The position numbers and the translations under genes are program-made. The notes beneath the pieces are model-generated. The model searched no databases. It worked only from the letters and a program-made list of their open reading frames with translations, and had not been told where the DNA came from. DNA of 64,000 bases from an uncultured Dehalococcoidia bacterium. GTDB taxonomy: Bacteria > Chloroflexota > Dehalococcoidia > Lucifugimonadales > UBA3495. Of this stretch, positions 43,329 to 52,272 are shown one piece after another. Positions within the stretch are counted from its first letter, which is position 1. Each line of letters starts with the position of its first letter. The stretch covers positions 1,500,091 to 1,564,090 of the forward strand of contig CATQHB010000002.1 of NCBI GenBank assembly GCA_958295765.1, given 5' to 3'.

Positions 43329-43360
43329 AAAGGCCGGCTCTCAAGGGAGCCGGCCTTTTT
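43329..43360 (+). terminator. Rho-independent terminator after the SIMPL gene
   Basis: AAAGGCCGGCTC and GAGCCGGCCTTT (43344-43357) form a near-perfect stem, followed by five T residues. Confidence 0.85.
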
Positions 43361-43408
43361 CCGGTTATCCCGGCTGTTGCGGGCCGGGGCCGTGCAAAGT
43401 TGACCGCT

Positions 43409-43494
43409 CCGCTCATCCTGAGCCGGTCAAAGGATTGAGTGATAAAGGAATCGCCGGATAAAGAAAGGTGGTTCGACAAGCTCACCATGAGCGG
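43409..43494. repeat. Family C inverted repeat, tandem copy 1
   Basis: CCGCTCATCCTGAGCCGGTC opposite GACAAGCTCACCATGAGCGG. A near-identical unit follows 112 bp on; both are preceded by AGTTGACCG. Confidence 0.8.
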
Positions 43495-43520
43495 ATTTAG
43501 GTCATCCAGAGTTGACCGCT

Positions 43521-43606
43521 CCGCTCATCCTGAGCTTGTCGAAGGATTGAGTGATAGAGGAATCGCCGAATATGGAAAGGTGGTTCGACAAGCTCACCAT
43601 GAGCGG
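43521..43606. repeat. Family C inverted repeat, tandem copy 2
   Basis: A near-repeat of the preceding element, with the same interior (AGGATTGAGTGATA, GGAATCGCCG). It marks a tandem duplication of about 112 bp. 43607-43766 is otherwise empty. Confidence 0.8.
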
Positions 43607-43766
43607 ATTTAGTTTTTGGCGTGGACTTGGTTCCTGGTGGGTTTGGTTCCTGGAACAGACTTGGCACCGGCCCTGACCGGTCATCCCCGGCAGTTGCGGC
43701 CTCACCCCCGGCGATATAGAATCACCCAAGCCTTACTAATCGGGACAACAGGATAAACGGTATAAG

Positions 43767-44345
43767 ATGGTACTGAGCGACCGGTCAATCAAGGAGGCCC
43801 TGCACGAAGGGCGGATTGTTCTCCGGCCCCTGGACCCGGCGGACATTCAGCCGGCCAGCGTGGACTTGCACCTGGACCGCAAAGTCCTGGTGTTCAGCAA
43901 CTCCCGCCAGCCCTACATCGACGTTAAAGAGAGTATGGAACAGCTGACGGAAATGGTGGAAATGCCCGACGAAAATCATCCCTTTATCCTGCATCCCGGA
44001 GAGTTCGTCCTGGGCAGCACTATGGAACACATTGAGTTGCCCGATGACCTGGTGGCCCGGCTGGAGGGCAAGAGTTCTCTGGGGCGCATCGGGCTGGTGA
44101 TTCACTCCACCGCCGGGTTCGTTGACCCGGGCTGGAAAGGCAACCTGACCCTGGAACTGAGCAACCTGGCCCGCCTGCCCATCACCCTCTACTATGGAAT
44201 GAAAATCGGCCAGATTTCCTTTCTCCGCCTGACCACCCCGGCCGAACGGCTCTACGGCTCTGAATCCCTGGGCAGCAAGTACCAGGGACAGACCGAACCG
44301 ACGGCCAGCCGTTCCCACCGGGATTTTCCGCCGGCGAGCAACTGA
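43767..44345 (+). CDS. dcd: dCTP deaminase
   Basis: A 192-residue trimeric nucleotide hydrolase of the dUTPase/DCD fold. Family motifs: [46 protein letters not shown], the active-site [20 protein letters not shown], and GMKIGQISF. Glu157 in LTLELSN region is the deaminase catalytic Glu position. It converts dCTP to dUTP, the precursor of dUMP for thymidylate synthesis. The bifunctional variant that also removes pyrophosphate cannot be excluded from the sequence. The C-terminal 15 residues ([12 protein letters not shown]) are variable. It is not coupled to its neighbour ribD. Confidence 0.94.
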   Translation: MVLSDRSIKEALHEGRIVLRPLDPADIQPASVDLHLDRKVLVFSNSRQPYIDVKESMEQLTEMVEMPDENHPFILHPGEFVLGSTMEHIELPDDLVARLEGKSSLGRIGLVIHSTAGFVDPGWKGNLTLELSNLARLPITLYYGMKIGQISFLRLTTPAERLYGSESLGSKYQGQTEPTASRSHRDFPPASN

Positions 44346-44411
44346 TTTCCACCGGCAGCCGGCCAAGCGCCGGTATCCATCCCTTGAAACTTTAGACTTT
44401 CGGACAATCCA

Positions 44412-45518
44412 ATGCCTGGACTCCCTCCAATGCAGCAGGCCCTGGCCCTGGCCCGGCAGGCCCTGGGCAACACCAGCCCCAACCCGGCGGTGGGGGCGGT
44501 TCTGGTTCGGGACGGCGCGACGGTGGGCGCCGGCTACACCCTGCCGCCGGGACAGCGCCACGCCGAAATCGGCGCCCTGGAGCAGAGCGGCCCAATGGCC
44601 CAAGGGGCTACCCTCTACACCACCCTGGAACCCTGCTGCCATTTCGGTCGGACGCCGCCCTGCACCGGGGCCATAATTGCGGCGGGGGTCAAAAAGGTGG
44701 TTGCGGCGTACCTTGACCCCAACCCCCTGGTGGCCGGCAAGGGTCTGGCCACCCTGCGGGAGGCCGGCGTTGAGGTGGCCCTGGAGGAAACCGAGGGAGT
44801 CAGCGAACTGTACGAAGCCTTTGCCAAGCACGTTACCACCGGGCTGCCCTTCGTGTCCGCCAAGTTCGCGATGAGCCTGGACGGTAAAATTGCCACCTAT
44901 TCCGGGGATTCCAAGTGGGTAACCGGCCCCCTGGCGCGGGAAGAAGTGCAGCGGATCCGGCGGGAAAGCGACGCCATAATGGTCGGCATTAACACGGTGC
45001 TGGCCGATGATCCCCAGCTAACTGCCCGGGAACCGGATGGTTCCCCCCGCGCCCGCCAGCCGCTGCGGGTGGTGCTGGACAGCCATTGCCGCACTCCCCC
45101 GGCGGCCCGGCTGCTGCGGGAACCGGGAAACACCCTGATTGCCACTTCAGCCGAGGCGCCGGCCGAACCGGTAGCGCTGTTGCGGCAGGCCGGCGCCGAA
45201 GTATTTACCGGGCCGCTGCAACCCCCCGGAATGGTGGAAATGAGCCGGGTTCTGGCCGAACTGGGGCAGCGCGGCGTAGTCAGCCTGCTGGTGGAAGGCG
45301 GCGGCATTACCCTGGGAACGCTGTTTGACACCGGGTTGGTGGATAAAGTATATGTTTTCATTGCGCCGGTAATTATTGGCGGCAGTCAGGCCGCCTCACC
45401 CATCGAAGGACAGGGGACGGCGCGGATGTCCGAAGCCTGGCAGGTCGCCGGGAGCGAAATCCGGCAGATTGGCCCGGACTGGCTGATTTCCGGCTATCCG
45501 GCCCGCGACGGCCGGTAA
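44412..45518 (+). CDS. ribD: Bifunctional riboflavin deaminase/reductase RibD
   Basis: A 368-residue protein with an N-terminal zinc deaminase domain (RHAEIGALEQSG, LEPCCHFGRTPPCTGAI) and a C-terminal reductase domain (FAMSLDGKIATYSGDSKWVTG, NTVLADDPQLTAREPDG, LLVEGGGITLGTLFD). It acts on the second and third intermediates of riboflavin synthesis. It is the first gene of a ribD-ribE-ribBA set with gaps of 11 and 76 bases. The 66-base gap before it shows no FMN riboswitch. Confidence 0.95.
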   Translation: MPGLPPMQQALALARQALGNTSPNPAVGAVLVRDGATVGAGYTLPPGQRHAEIGALEQSGPMAQGATLYTTLEPCCHFGRTPPCTGAIIAAGVKKVVAAYLDPNPLVAGKGLATLREAGVEVALEETEGVSELYEAFAKHVTTGLPFVSAKFAMSLDGKIATYSGDSKWVTGPLAREEVQRIRRESDAIMVGINTVLADDPQLTAREPDGSPRARQPLRVVLDSHCRTPPAARLLREPGNTLIATSAEAPAEPVALLRQAGAEVFTGPLQPPGMVEMSRVLAELGQRGVVSLLVEGGGITLGTLFDTGLVDKVYVFIAPVIIGGSQAASPIEGQGTARMSEAWQVAGSEIRQIGPDWLISGYPARDGR

Positions 45519-45529
45519 GGGGCAGCATT

Positions 45530-46105
45530 ATGTTCACCGGAATTGTCGAAGAGGTAGGAACGGTAGTTGACCGCCAGGACTACGGGCTGACCGTCCAGGC
45601 CGATAAGGTTATGGACGGGATGCGGCTGGGCGACAGCATGGCGGTCAACGGAACCTGTTTAACCGTGGTTCAGTTTGACGGCGACCAGTTCCGGGTGGAC
45701 CTGGCGCCGGAGACCCTGCGCCGCACCGCCTTCGGCCAACTGGAGGCCGGCAGCGGGGTCAACCTGGAGCGTCCCCTGGCGGTCAGCGACCGCTTGGGCG
45801 GCCACATTGTCCAGGGCCACGTGGACGCCGCCGGGCGGGTAATGTCCCGCAAGCCGGAGGGCGACTGCGTTATATTCCGGATCCGCGCCCCCAAGCGTTT
45901 CCTGCCCTACATCGTAGAAAAGGGGTTTATCGCGGTGGACGGCATCAGCCTGACCGTGGTGAGCAAGGGGGCTGCATCCTTCACCCTTTCTGTGATACCA
46001 TACACCTTGACCAACACCAACTTACAAGAGAAATCGGAGGGCCACCGGGTCAACCTGGAAGTGGACATCCTGGCAAAATACGTGGAGAGCCTTTTAGCCA
46101 GGTAA
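45530..46105 (+). CDS. ribE: Riboflavin synthase, alpha subunit
   Basis: A 191-residue protein with the two similar barrels of the family: MFTGIVEEVGTV at the N-terminus, GDSMAVNGTCLTVV, GGHIVQGHVDAAGRV, and second-barrel VDGISLTVVSKG and VIPYTLTNTNLQEK. It converts two lumazine molecules to riboflavin. It begins 11 bases after ribD. The lumazine synthase gene ribH, often between or beside these genes, is not present in this window. Confidence 0.95.
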   Translation: MFTGIVEEVGTVVDRQDYGLTVQADKVMDGMRLGDSMAVNGTCLTVVQFDGDQFRVDLAPETLRRTAFGQLEAGSGVNLERPLAVSDRLGGHIVQGHVDAAGRVMSRKPEGDCVIFRIRAPKRFLPYIVEKGFIAVDGISLTVVSKGAASFTLSVIPYTLTNTNLQEKSEGHRVNLEVDILAKYVESLLAR

Positions 46106-46181
46106 AACGGCCGGGGAGAAAGCCGGGGAAGGTTGGGAAGTAGCGAGGGGGGCCGGTTTTTCGGGGAGATAGGTACTTATT

Positions 46182-47390
46182 ATGCCCCTGTCTAGCATGG
46201 AAGAGGCCATCGCTGACCTCAAGGCCGGCAAGTTCCTGATCGTGGTTGACGACGAGCGGCGGGAGAACGAGGGCGACCTGGTGATGCCGGCCGAAATGGT
46301 AACCCCGGACGCCGTCAATTTCCTGGTTACTTATGGCCGGGGCCTCCTCTGTATGCCGATGCAGGAAGACCGGCTGAACGAACTGGAAATACCCTTGATT
46401 GGCAGCGAATACGCCCCCGCCGAAATGCCCACCGCCTTTACTATGTCCGTGGATTACAAGGCCGGCACCACTACCGGGATTTCCGCCGGCGACCGGGCCG
46501 CCACCATCCGGGCCTTGATTGACCCGGCCGCCGGGCCGGAGGACTTTTCCCGGCCCGGCCACCTTTTCCCCCTGCGTTACCAGCCGGGGGGCGTGCTGGT
46601 GCGCGGCGGGCATACCGAAGCCATTATTGACCTGTGCCGCATTGGGGGAATGTACCCCGCCGGCGTGGTCTGCGAAATAATGAACGACGACGGTTCTATG
46701 TCCCGCCTCCCCGACCTGGAATTGTTCGCCGAGCGGCACGACCTGAAGATTATCAGCATTGCCCAGATAGTCGCTTACCGCCGCCGCTACGAGACCCAGG
46801 TGGAGCGGGTTGCCGAGGCGCGCCTGCCTACTCAGTACGGCGAGTTCAGGATTTTCGCCTACCAGAGTCCCTTTGACCCGGGGGAGCATATTGCCCTTAC
46901 CATCGGCGATTGGACGCCCGACCATCCGGTATTGACCCGGATTCACAGCGAATGTTTGACCGGGGACGTTTTCGGCAGTATGCGCTGCGACTGCGGGGAG
47001 CAGATGGAGTTGGCCCTCAAGATTCTGGGACAGGAAGGCACCGGCGCCCTCCTCTATATGCGCCAGGAGGGCCGGGGCATCGGGCTGCACAACAAAATCA
47101 AGGCTTATTCCCTTCAGGACGACGGCCTGGACACCATCGACGCCAACAAGCAATTGGGCTTTGACCCGGATCTGCGCCACTACGGTATCGGGGCCAAAAT
47201 CCTGGCCGACCTGGGCATCAACAAGGTAAAACTGTTGACCAACAACCCCAAGAAGTTGGTGGGCTTGTCCGGCCTCGGCGTGGAGGTGGTGGAACGGGTG
47301 CAGGTCGAAGTGCCGCCCAACGATGAGAACCGGGCCTATCTGGAAACCAAGCGGGAGCGAATGGGCCACATCCTCGGTTCCTGTTCCTGA
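46182..47390 (+). CDS. ribBA: Bifunctional 3,4-DHBP synthase / GTP cyclohydrolase II
   Basis: A 402-residue fusion. The N-terminal RibB part has the DDERRENEGDLVMPAEMV loop, HLFPLRYQPGGVLVRGGHTEA and GGMYPAGVVCEIMNDDGSM. The C-terminal RibA part has RIHSECLTGDVFGSMRCDCGEQ, with zinc ligands C-S..C-R-C-D-C and LLYMRQEGRGIGL. It supplies both starting intermediates of riboflavin. The gene is followed at 47426 by a strong hairpin and then the convergent prfB. Confidence 0.95.
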   Translation: MPLSSMEEAIADLKAGKFLIVVDDERRENEGDLVMPAEMVTPDAVNFLVTYGRGLLCMPMQEDRLNELEIPLIGSEYAPAEMPTAFTMSVDYKAGTTTGISAGDRAATIRALIDPAAGPEDFSRPGHLFPLRYQPGGVLVRGGHTEAIIDLCRIGGMYPAGVVCEIMNDDGSMSRLPDLELFAERHDLKIISIAQIVAYRRRYETQVERVAEARLPTQYGEFRIFAYQSPFDPGEHIALTIGDWTPDHPVLTRIHSECLTGDVFGSMRCDCGEQMELALKILGQEGTGALLYMRQEGRGIGLHNKIKAYSLQDDGLDTIDANKQLGFDPDLRHYGIGAKILADLGINKVKLLTNNPKKLVGLSGLGVEVVERVQVEVPPNDENRAYLETKRERMGHILGSCS

Positions 47391-47425
47391 CCCCGCCTAG
47401 AACGGTCATTATGTAACTCAACGTC

Positions 47426-47461
47426 TTGCGCCCCGGTGTTAAATAAAACACCGGGGCGCAA
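47426..47461. terminator. Bidirectional hairpin between ribBA and prfB
   Basis: TTGCGCCCCGGTGTT (47426-47440) and AACACCGGGGCGCAA (47447-47461) form a perfect 15-bp stem with a 6-nt A/T loop. It is equally placed to end transcription from both sides. Confidence 0.75.
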
Positions 47462-47502
47462 TGATGTTGCGGGAGTTACTGGTCAATCCCTCAGCCCACC
47501 CT

Positions 47503-48598
47503 CTACTTGACTTGGGAAATCAGATAAGCCTCAATAAAATCATCCAGGTCGCCGTCCAGAACGGCGTCGGGGTTGGTGCTCTGGTAGTTGGTGCGGTGGT
47601 CTTTCACCGACTTGTAGGGGTGGAGGACATAGCTGCGAATCTGGTTGCCCCATTCCGCCGCCACCCGCTCCCCGCGCAGTTTTGCCAACTCGGTTGCGCG
47701 CTGTTCATTCTGCCGGGCCAGCAACCGGGCCATCAGGATACGCATAGCGTATTCCCGGTTCTGGTGCTGGGAACGCTCGGTCTGGCAGGAAACGACGATG
47801 CCGGTAGGTTGGTGAGTCAGCCGCACCGCGGAAGCCACCTTCTGAACATTCTGTCCCCCCGGCCCGCTGGAACGAAAGGTATCCAGCTTTACGTCCTCCG
47901 GGCGCACCACCACTTCCTCCTCCTCCCCGGCCGCCGGCAGCACCTCCACCTGGGCAAAAGAGGTATGGCGCAGCAGGTTGGGGTCAAAGGGCGACAGCCG
48001 GACCAGCCGGTGGACGCCCCGCTCGGCGCTCAGGTAGCCGTAGGCGTAAGCGCCGCCCACCTCCAGCGTAGCGCTGCGCAGGCCGGCCTCGTCGCCATAG
48101 GACAAGTCCATAACCTGCACCGGCCGGTTCTGCACCTCACCCCAGCGGAGGTACATCCGCAGCAGCATTTTGGCCCAGTCCTGAGAGTCGGCGCCGCCGG
48201 CGCCAGGATAAACGGACACGATGGCCGGGCGGTCGTCGTAAGGCCCGGCCAGGGTAAGGGCGATTTCGGCCCGGGCCAGCGACCGGGCCAGCTGTTTCCC
48301 GTCGGCCTCCAACTGGCCCTCCAGGGAATCGTCGCCCTCCGCCAGGGCCAGGTCGGTCAGTTCCAAAAGGGTTGCGGCCTCAGTTTGCAGGTCCCGCCAC
48401 AGCGCGACGGATTCCTTCAAGCGGCCCAACTGCTGCATATCCTTCTGAGCCTGTCGCGGGTCATCCCAATAGCCGGGACGGGCCGCCGCCCGCTCCATTC
48501 GGGTAATGGTGGTTTCCTTGTCCGCCAGGTCAAAGACGCTCCACGACCGACTCAACCTTCTGAACCATCGCCGCCAGTTCCTGCCTAAGCACTTCCAT
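47503..48598 (-). CDS. prfB: Peptide chain release factor 2, with programmed +1 frameshift
   Basis: The main frame (47503-48531) encodes RF2: YPGAGGADSQDWAKMLLRMYLRW, the GGQ motif in RSSGPGGQNVQKVASAVRLTH and the region of the codon-recognition loop. The first 22 codons lie in another frame, beginning at ATG 48598 and ending at an in-frame TGA (48532-48530). The shift CTT TGA C to CTTT GAC is preceded by GGAG at 48542-48539, three bases before CTT, the same arrangement as in E. coli prfB. The full product would be about 364 residues, as for typical RF2. RF2 reads TGA, so low RF2 increases its own frameshift. A note: TGA is also used for selenocysteine in this genome. Confidence 0.93.
48529..48542 (-). 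other. Programmed +1 ribosomal frameshift site of prfB
   Basis: Read on the minus strand GGAG-CGT-CTT-TGA-C: an internal Shine-Dalgarno-like GGAG, 3-nt spacer, the slippery CTT codon and an in-frame UGA. Everything downstream in the +1 frame is RF2. Confidence 0.9.
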
Positions 48599-48801
48599 TT
48601 TGGTAACCCTCACTTCTCAATTATGTTGTAGCGCCGGTCTTTTAGACTCGACCGGCCCTTGCGATTCCGGTTAGGTGAAATTCATTATAGGTTGTAAGGC
48701 TTGGTTTTGCCAGAACGCTGGGCGGCGGGGTAGAGGCAAAGTCTTTGCCAGGAACAAAATCCGCTCATGGTTAAACACTGTCCGCTTGGTGATAACAATG
48801 T

Positions 48802-48875
48802 CCGCTCATGGTGAGCTTGTCGAACCACCCTCCCCTATCCGACGGTTTATCCTTCGACAAGCTCAGGATGAGCGG
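48802..48875. repeat. Family C inverted repeat
   Basis: CCGCTCATGGTGAGCTTGTC opposite GACAAGCTCAGGATGAGCGG. A partial arm lies 40 bp before at 48763. It begins a gene-free stretch from 48599 to 49685 that is nearly all repeats. Confidence 0.75.
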
Positions 48876-48975
48876 GGAGGACGGCAATTTGGTTTTGCCA
48901 GAACGCCGGGCGGCGGGGCCGGAGCCAATCACATCTTAACCAGGGCAACGCAAACAACCGTGGCACCCAAACAAC

Positions 48976-49070
48976 CGTCGTTCCGGCGAAAGCCGGAATC
49001 CAGGAAATCCCCCGGAAAAGAGCGGGCCGGCTACCTAGGGTTCTGGATTCCGGCTTTCGCCGGAACGACG
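48976..49070. repeat. Family A palindromic repeat
   Basis: A 95-bp copy, preceded by TCTTAACCAGGGCAACGC and followed by GGTTTATGCTGCGATTGCC. Confidence 0.85.
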
Positions 49071-49099
49071 GGTTTATGCTGCGATTGCCTTGGACGTCT

Positions 49100-49170
49100 G
49101 GTTCGACAAGCTCACCATGAGCGGATTTAGTTAAAGTGAGTTGCCTCCTATCCGCTCTCACCCTGAGCCT
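49100..49170. repeat. Family C inverted repeat, degenerate right arm
   Basis: GGTTCGACAAGCTCACCATG opposite CCGCTCTCACCCTGAGCCTG, with poorer matching in the right arm. Confidence 0.6.
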
Positions 49171-49218
49171 GCCATGTCATTACCCCGTCATTACCCTGTT
49201 ATGTCATTCCACCCTATC

Positions 49219-49307
49219 ATGTCATTCCGACCGCAGGGAGGAATCTAAAACGCCGGACCTTGACTACGCTCAAGATTTTTAGATTCCTCCCTGCGGTCGG
49301 AATGACA
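49219..49307. repeat. Family D inverted repeat
   Basis: An 89-bp copy matching that at 9705 almost base for base, including the internal CTTGACTACGCTCAAG palindrome. Confidence 0.85.
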
Positions 49308-49371
49308 CAAGAGTTAGTGGTCAGAATGACATACGGGTTGGTCGGAATGGCCGGCCAACCGCGTAACTCCA

Positions 49372-49540
49372 GGGCAACCGCGTCTTAACCAGGGCAACGC
49401 AAGCAACCGTGGCACCCAAGCAACCGTCGTTCCGGCGAAAGCCGGAATCCAGGAAATCCACCGGAAAAGAGCGGGCCGGCTAAAGAGGGTTTTGGATTCC
49501 GGCTTTCGCCGGAACGACGAGTTTATGCTGTGATTGACTT
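49372..49540. repeat. Family A repeat with outer inverted flanks
   Basis: The 95-bp family A core (49425-49519) lies inside a larger element: left end GGGCAACCGCGTCTTAACC, right end GTTTATGCTGTGATTGACTT, which is roughly the inverted complement of the left end. Together about 169 bp. 49541-49685 contains nothing recognised. Confidence 0.8.
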
Positions 49541-49685
49541 GGGCGTCGGGCAGACCCCCTAACGTCTCATTGCGGGGCTTGGTATTCGGTGCTAGAATCT
49601 AGCCGCTTTTCCGGGGCGTCGGAGCCGCCCACGCCATTGCCCAGTTGCCCCGTTTATCCCCAACTCACCAAAGGAGACCCGCCCG

Positions 49686-50330
49686 TTGGAACTGCTCATT
49701 GTCGCCCTCCTGGGTCTGGCCGCCTACCTTATCGGTTCGATCCCGCCGGCCTATTACCTGGTGCGCCTGGTAAAGGGCGTGGACTTGCGGGAGGTGGGCA
49801 GCAAGAACGTCGGGACGCTGAACACCTACCACCACGTCGGCGTCTGGGGGGCCGGCCTGGTGCTGTTCCTTGACGTAGGCAAGGGAGCGCTGGCGGCGCT
49901 GCTGCCCGGCTGGATCGGCGCGCCGGATTGGGCCGTTTATGTAACCGGCCTGCTGGTGGTGGTCGGGCATAACTGGACTTTTCTGCTGGGGTTCCGGGGC
50001 GGCAAGGGCGCCGCCACCATCATCGGCGTCTGCCTGGCCTTCCTGACCTGGCCCACCTTGATTGCCCTGGTTCCCGGCGTCCTGGTGGTGCTGCTGTCCC
50101 GGAACGCGATAGTAGGGCTGGCCGTCGGCTACGTCATTTTCAACGTACTGGTGATTGCCGCCGTAGCCTTCGGGCTGGATGTTCTGATTGCCGAGCCGGG
50201 CCTCCGCCACGTCGGTTTTGCCATACTACTCTCCGCCCTGGTTACCGTCTCCTACGCCATCTCAATCCGGTCGCAGCTAATGAAGGCCATCCGTAACCGC
50301 AGCATCAAGGAAGTCTTTTACGGTTCATAG
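49686..50330 (+). CDS. plsY: Glycerol-3-phosphate acyltransferase PlsY
   Basis: A 214-residue membrane protein of five or so helices. The family's three cytoplasmic loops are visible: YLIGSIPPAYYLVR, DLREVGSKNVGTLNTYHHVG (glycine-rich loop), and GHNWTFLLGFRGGKGAAT. PlsY uses acyl-phosphate to acylate sn-glycerol 3-phosphate, starting phospholipid synthesis. It starts at TTG 49686 after AAAGGAGA. The canonical N-x-G-A-T-N is NVGTLN here, a usual variant. It is convergent with nothing and 188 bases before thrS. Confidence 0.93.
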   Translation: MELLIVALLGLAAYLIGSIPPAYYLVRLVKGVDLREVGSKNVGTLNTYHHVGVWGAGLVLFLDVGKGALAALLPGWIGAPDWAVYVTGLLVVVGHNWTFLLGFRGGKGAATIIGVCLAFLTWPTLIALVPGVLVVLLSRNAIVGLAVGYVIFNVLVIAAVAFGLDVLIAEPGLRHVGFAILLSALVTVSYAISIRSQLMKAIRNRSIKEVFYGS

Positions 50331-50403
50331 ACCACTTCGGGGCGGGAAAATCCCTACGACCAACCGCCTTGCCCGCCTATGTCCCGGTACACCTTACCGG
50401 TTA

Positions 50404-50433
50404 TTATCATTCTCCCTGTATCTTGGGTATAAT
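50404..50433 (+). promoter_or_regulatory. Candidate promoter for thrS
   Basis: TTATCA (50404-50409), 18-bp spacer and a perfect TATAAT (50428-50433). It lies inside the upstream extension of the thrS open frame, showing that the extension is not coding. No T-box is seen in the 80-base leader. Confidence 0.5.
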
Positions 50434-50518
50434 GGATTGCGGTCAGACTACCCAGCCGTTGGCAGCTTGCCACTGCCGGCTTGTGGAAATGTCCGACAAT
50501 TCACTACAGGAAGTCAAT

Positions 50519-52270
50519 ATGCTGGATCACGCAGCGCTGGACCACTCCAACACCGACGCCACCCACGCCTTGCGCCACCGGATGCGCCATTCGGCGGCGC
50601 ACGTGATGGCCGATGCCGTGCTGAAGCTCTTTCCCGAGGCCAAAATGGGCATTGGCCCGCCCACCCAGGACGGATTTTATTACGATTTTGACGTTTCCCG
50701 CCCCTTTACCCCGGAAGACCTGGAAAGCATCGAGGGGTTGATGCGGGAGACCATCGCCGCCCGCCAGCCCTTCCAACGAGAGGAAGTCAGCCGGGAAGCG
50801 GCGCAAAGCCTGTTTGCCGACCAGCCCTATAAGCTGGAGATAATCGCCGACCTGCCCGAGGACACTACCTTGAGCATTTATCGGCACGGCGACTTCATTG
50901 ACCTGTGCCAGGGGCCGCACGTGGCCGGCACCGCCGATATTGAAGCGGTAAAGCTGCTCAATATCGCCGGCGCCTACTGGCGGGGCGACGAACACCGCCC
51001 CATGCTCCAGCGAATCTACGGCACCGCCTGGGAGAGCTGCGACGCCCTGACCGATTACCTGACCCGACTGGAGGAAGCGGAGCGGAGAGACCACCGCACC
51101 CTGGGGCGGCAGTTGGGCCTTTTCTCCATTCACGAGGAAATTGGCCCCGGCCTGATTGTCTGGCACCCCAAGGGCGGGGTAGTCCGCAGCCTGGTCGAGG
51201 ACTATTGGCGGGACCTGCACTACCGCCACGACTACAACATCGTCTATTCCCCCCACATCGGGCGCGCCCAGCTTTGGCAAACCAGCGGCCACCTGGCCCA
51301 CTACCGGGACAGTATGTACGCCCCGCTGGAGGTGGATGAGCAGGAATACTACCTGAAGCCGATGAACTGCCCCTTCCACATTATGGTGTATCGTTCCTCC
51401 CTGCGCAGCTACCGGGAACTGCCCCTTCGGATTGCCGAACTGGGGACGGTGTACCGCTATGAGCGCAGCGGCGTGCTGCACGGCCTGATGCGAGTGCGGG
51501 GGTTCACCCAGGATGACGCCCATATCTTTTGCCTGCCGGAACAGGTGGAGCCGGAAGTGGGCGGCGTGCTGGACTTGACCTTTGAGCTTTTGGACGCCTT
51601 CGGGTTCACCGACTTTTCCATTTCCCTGTCCACCCGGCCGGCGGACTACGCCGGGGAGCCGGAGATGTGGGAACACGCCACCGAGTCCCTGCGGCGGGCG
51701 TTGGAAGAACGGCGGCTGCCCTACGACATTGATGCCGGCGGCGGCGCCTTTTACGGCCCCAAAATCGACATCAAGATTAAGGACGCCCTGGGCCGGGACT
51801 GGCAATGCACCACGGTGCAGTTCGACTTCAACCTGCCGGAACGGTTCGACCTGACCTTTATGGACGCCGACGGGGGCCGTAGCCGTCCCTATATGGTGCA
51901 CCGGGCCATTTTAGGCTCCCTGGAGCGGTTCCTCGGAGTGCTGATTGAGCATTACGCCGGGGCCTTTCCCCTGTGGCTGGCGCCCACCCAAGCGGTGGTC
52001 ATTCCCATCGCCGACCGCCACCAGGAATACGCTGAAGCCGTCCAGACCCGGCTGGCCGCCCAGGGCCTCCGGGCCGAAGTGGACGGACGCAGCGAGCGGA
52101 TGAACCTGAAAATCCGCAACGCCCAGCTACAGAAAGTACCCTATATGCTGGTAGTAGGCGACCGGGAACAGGAACAGGAGGCCGTCGCCGTCCGCACCCG
52201 GGAAGGCGGCAACCTGGGGGCAATGCCCCTGGAGGAGTTGGCGGCGCGGCTGGCGGGGGAGCTGGGGTAA
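50519..52270 (+). CDS. thrS: Threonyl-tRNA synthetase, lacking the N-terminal TGS domain
   Basis: A class II synthetase of about 583 residues. It starts near the second editing-like domain (MRHSAAHVMADAVLKLFPEA, GPPTQDGFYYDF), then RHGDFIDLCQGPHVAGT. The catalytic core has YLKPMNCPFHIMVY, RIAELGTVYRYERSGVLHGLMRVRGFTQDDAHIFC and RPYMVHRAILGSLERF; the anticodon-binding domain closes the protein. Full-length ThrS is about 640 residues and starts with a TGS domain, absent here. ATG 50519 follows AGGAAG; ATG 50489 is an alternative. It charges tRNA-Thr. Confidence 0.95.
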   Translation: MLDHAALDHSNTDATHALRHRMRHSAAHVMADAVLKLFPEAKMGIGPPTQDGFYYDFDVSRPFTPEDLESIEGLMRETIAARQPFQREEVSREAAQSLFADQPYKLEIIADLPEDTTLSIYRHGDFIDLCQGPHVAGTADIEAVKLLNIAGAYWRGDEHRPMLQRIYGTAWESCDALTDYLTRLEEAERRDHRTLGRQLGLFSIHEEIGPGLIVWHPKGGVVRSLVEDYWRDLHYRHDYNIVYSPHIGRAQLWQTSGHLAHYRDSMYAPLEVDEQEYYLKPMNCPFHIMVYRSSLRSYRELPLRIAELGTVYRYERSGVLHGLMRVRGFTQDDAHIFCLPEQVEPEVGGVLDLTFELLDAFGFTDFSISLSTRPADYAGEPEMWEHATESLRRALEERRLPYDIDAGGGAFYGPKIDIKIKDALGRDWQCTTVQFDFNLPERFDLTFMDADGGRSRPYMVHRAILGSLERFLGVLIEHYAGAFPLWLAPTQAVVIPIADRHQEYAEAVQTRLAAQGLRAEVDGRSERMNLKIRNAQLQKVPYMLVVGDREQEQEAVAVRTREGGNLGAMPLEELAARLAGELG

Positions 52271-52272
52271 GT

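Noticed and set aside
44346-44411. FMN riboswitch before ribD.
   Set aside because: The gap is only 66 bases and none of the conserved RFN segments can be seen.
50434-50518. T-box leader before thrS.
   Set aside because: The leader from the predicted start is about 80 bases, too short for a T-box, and no T-box core sequence or terminator is seen.
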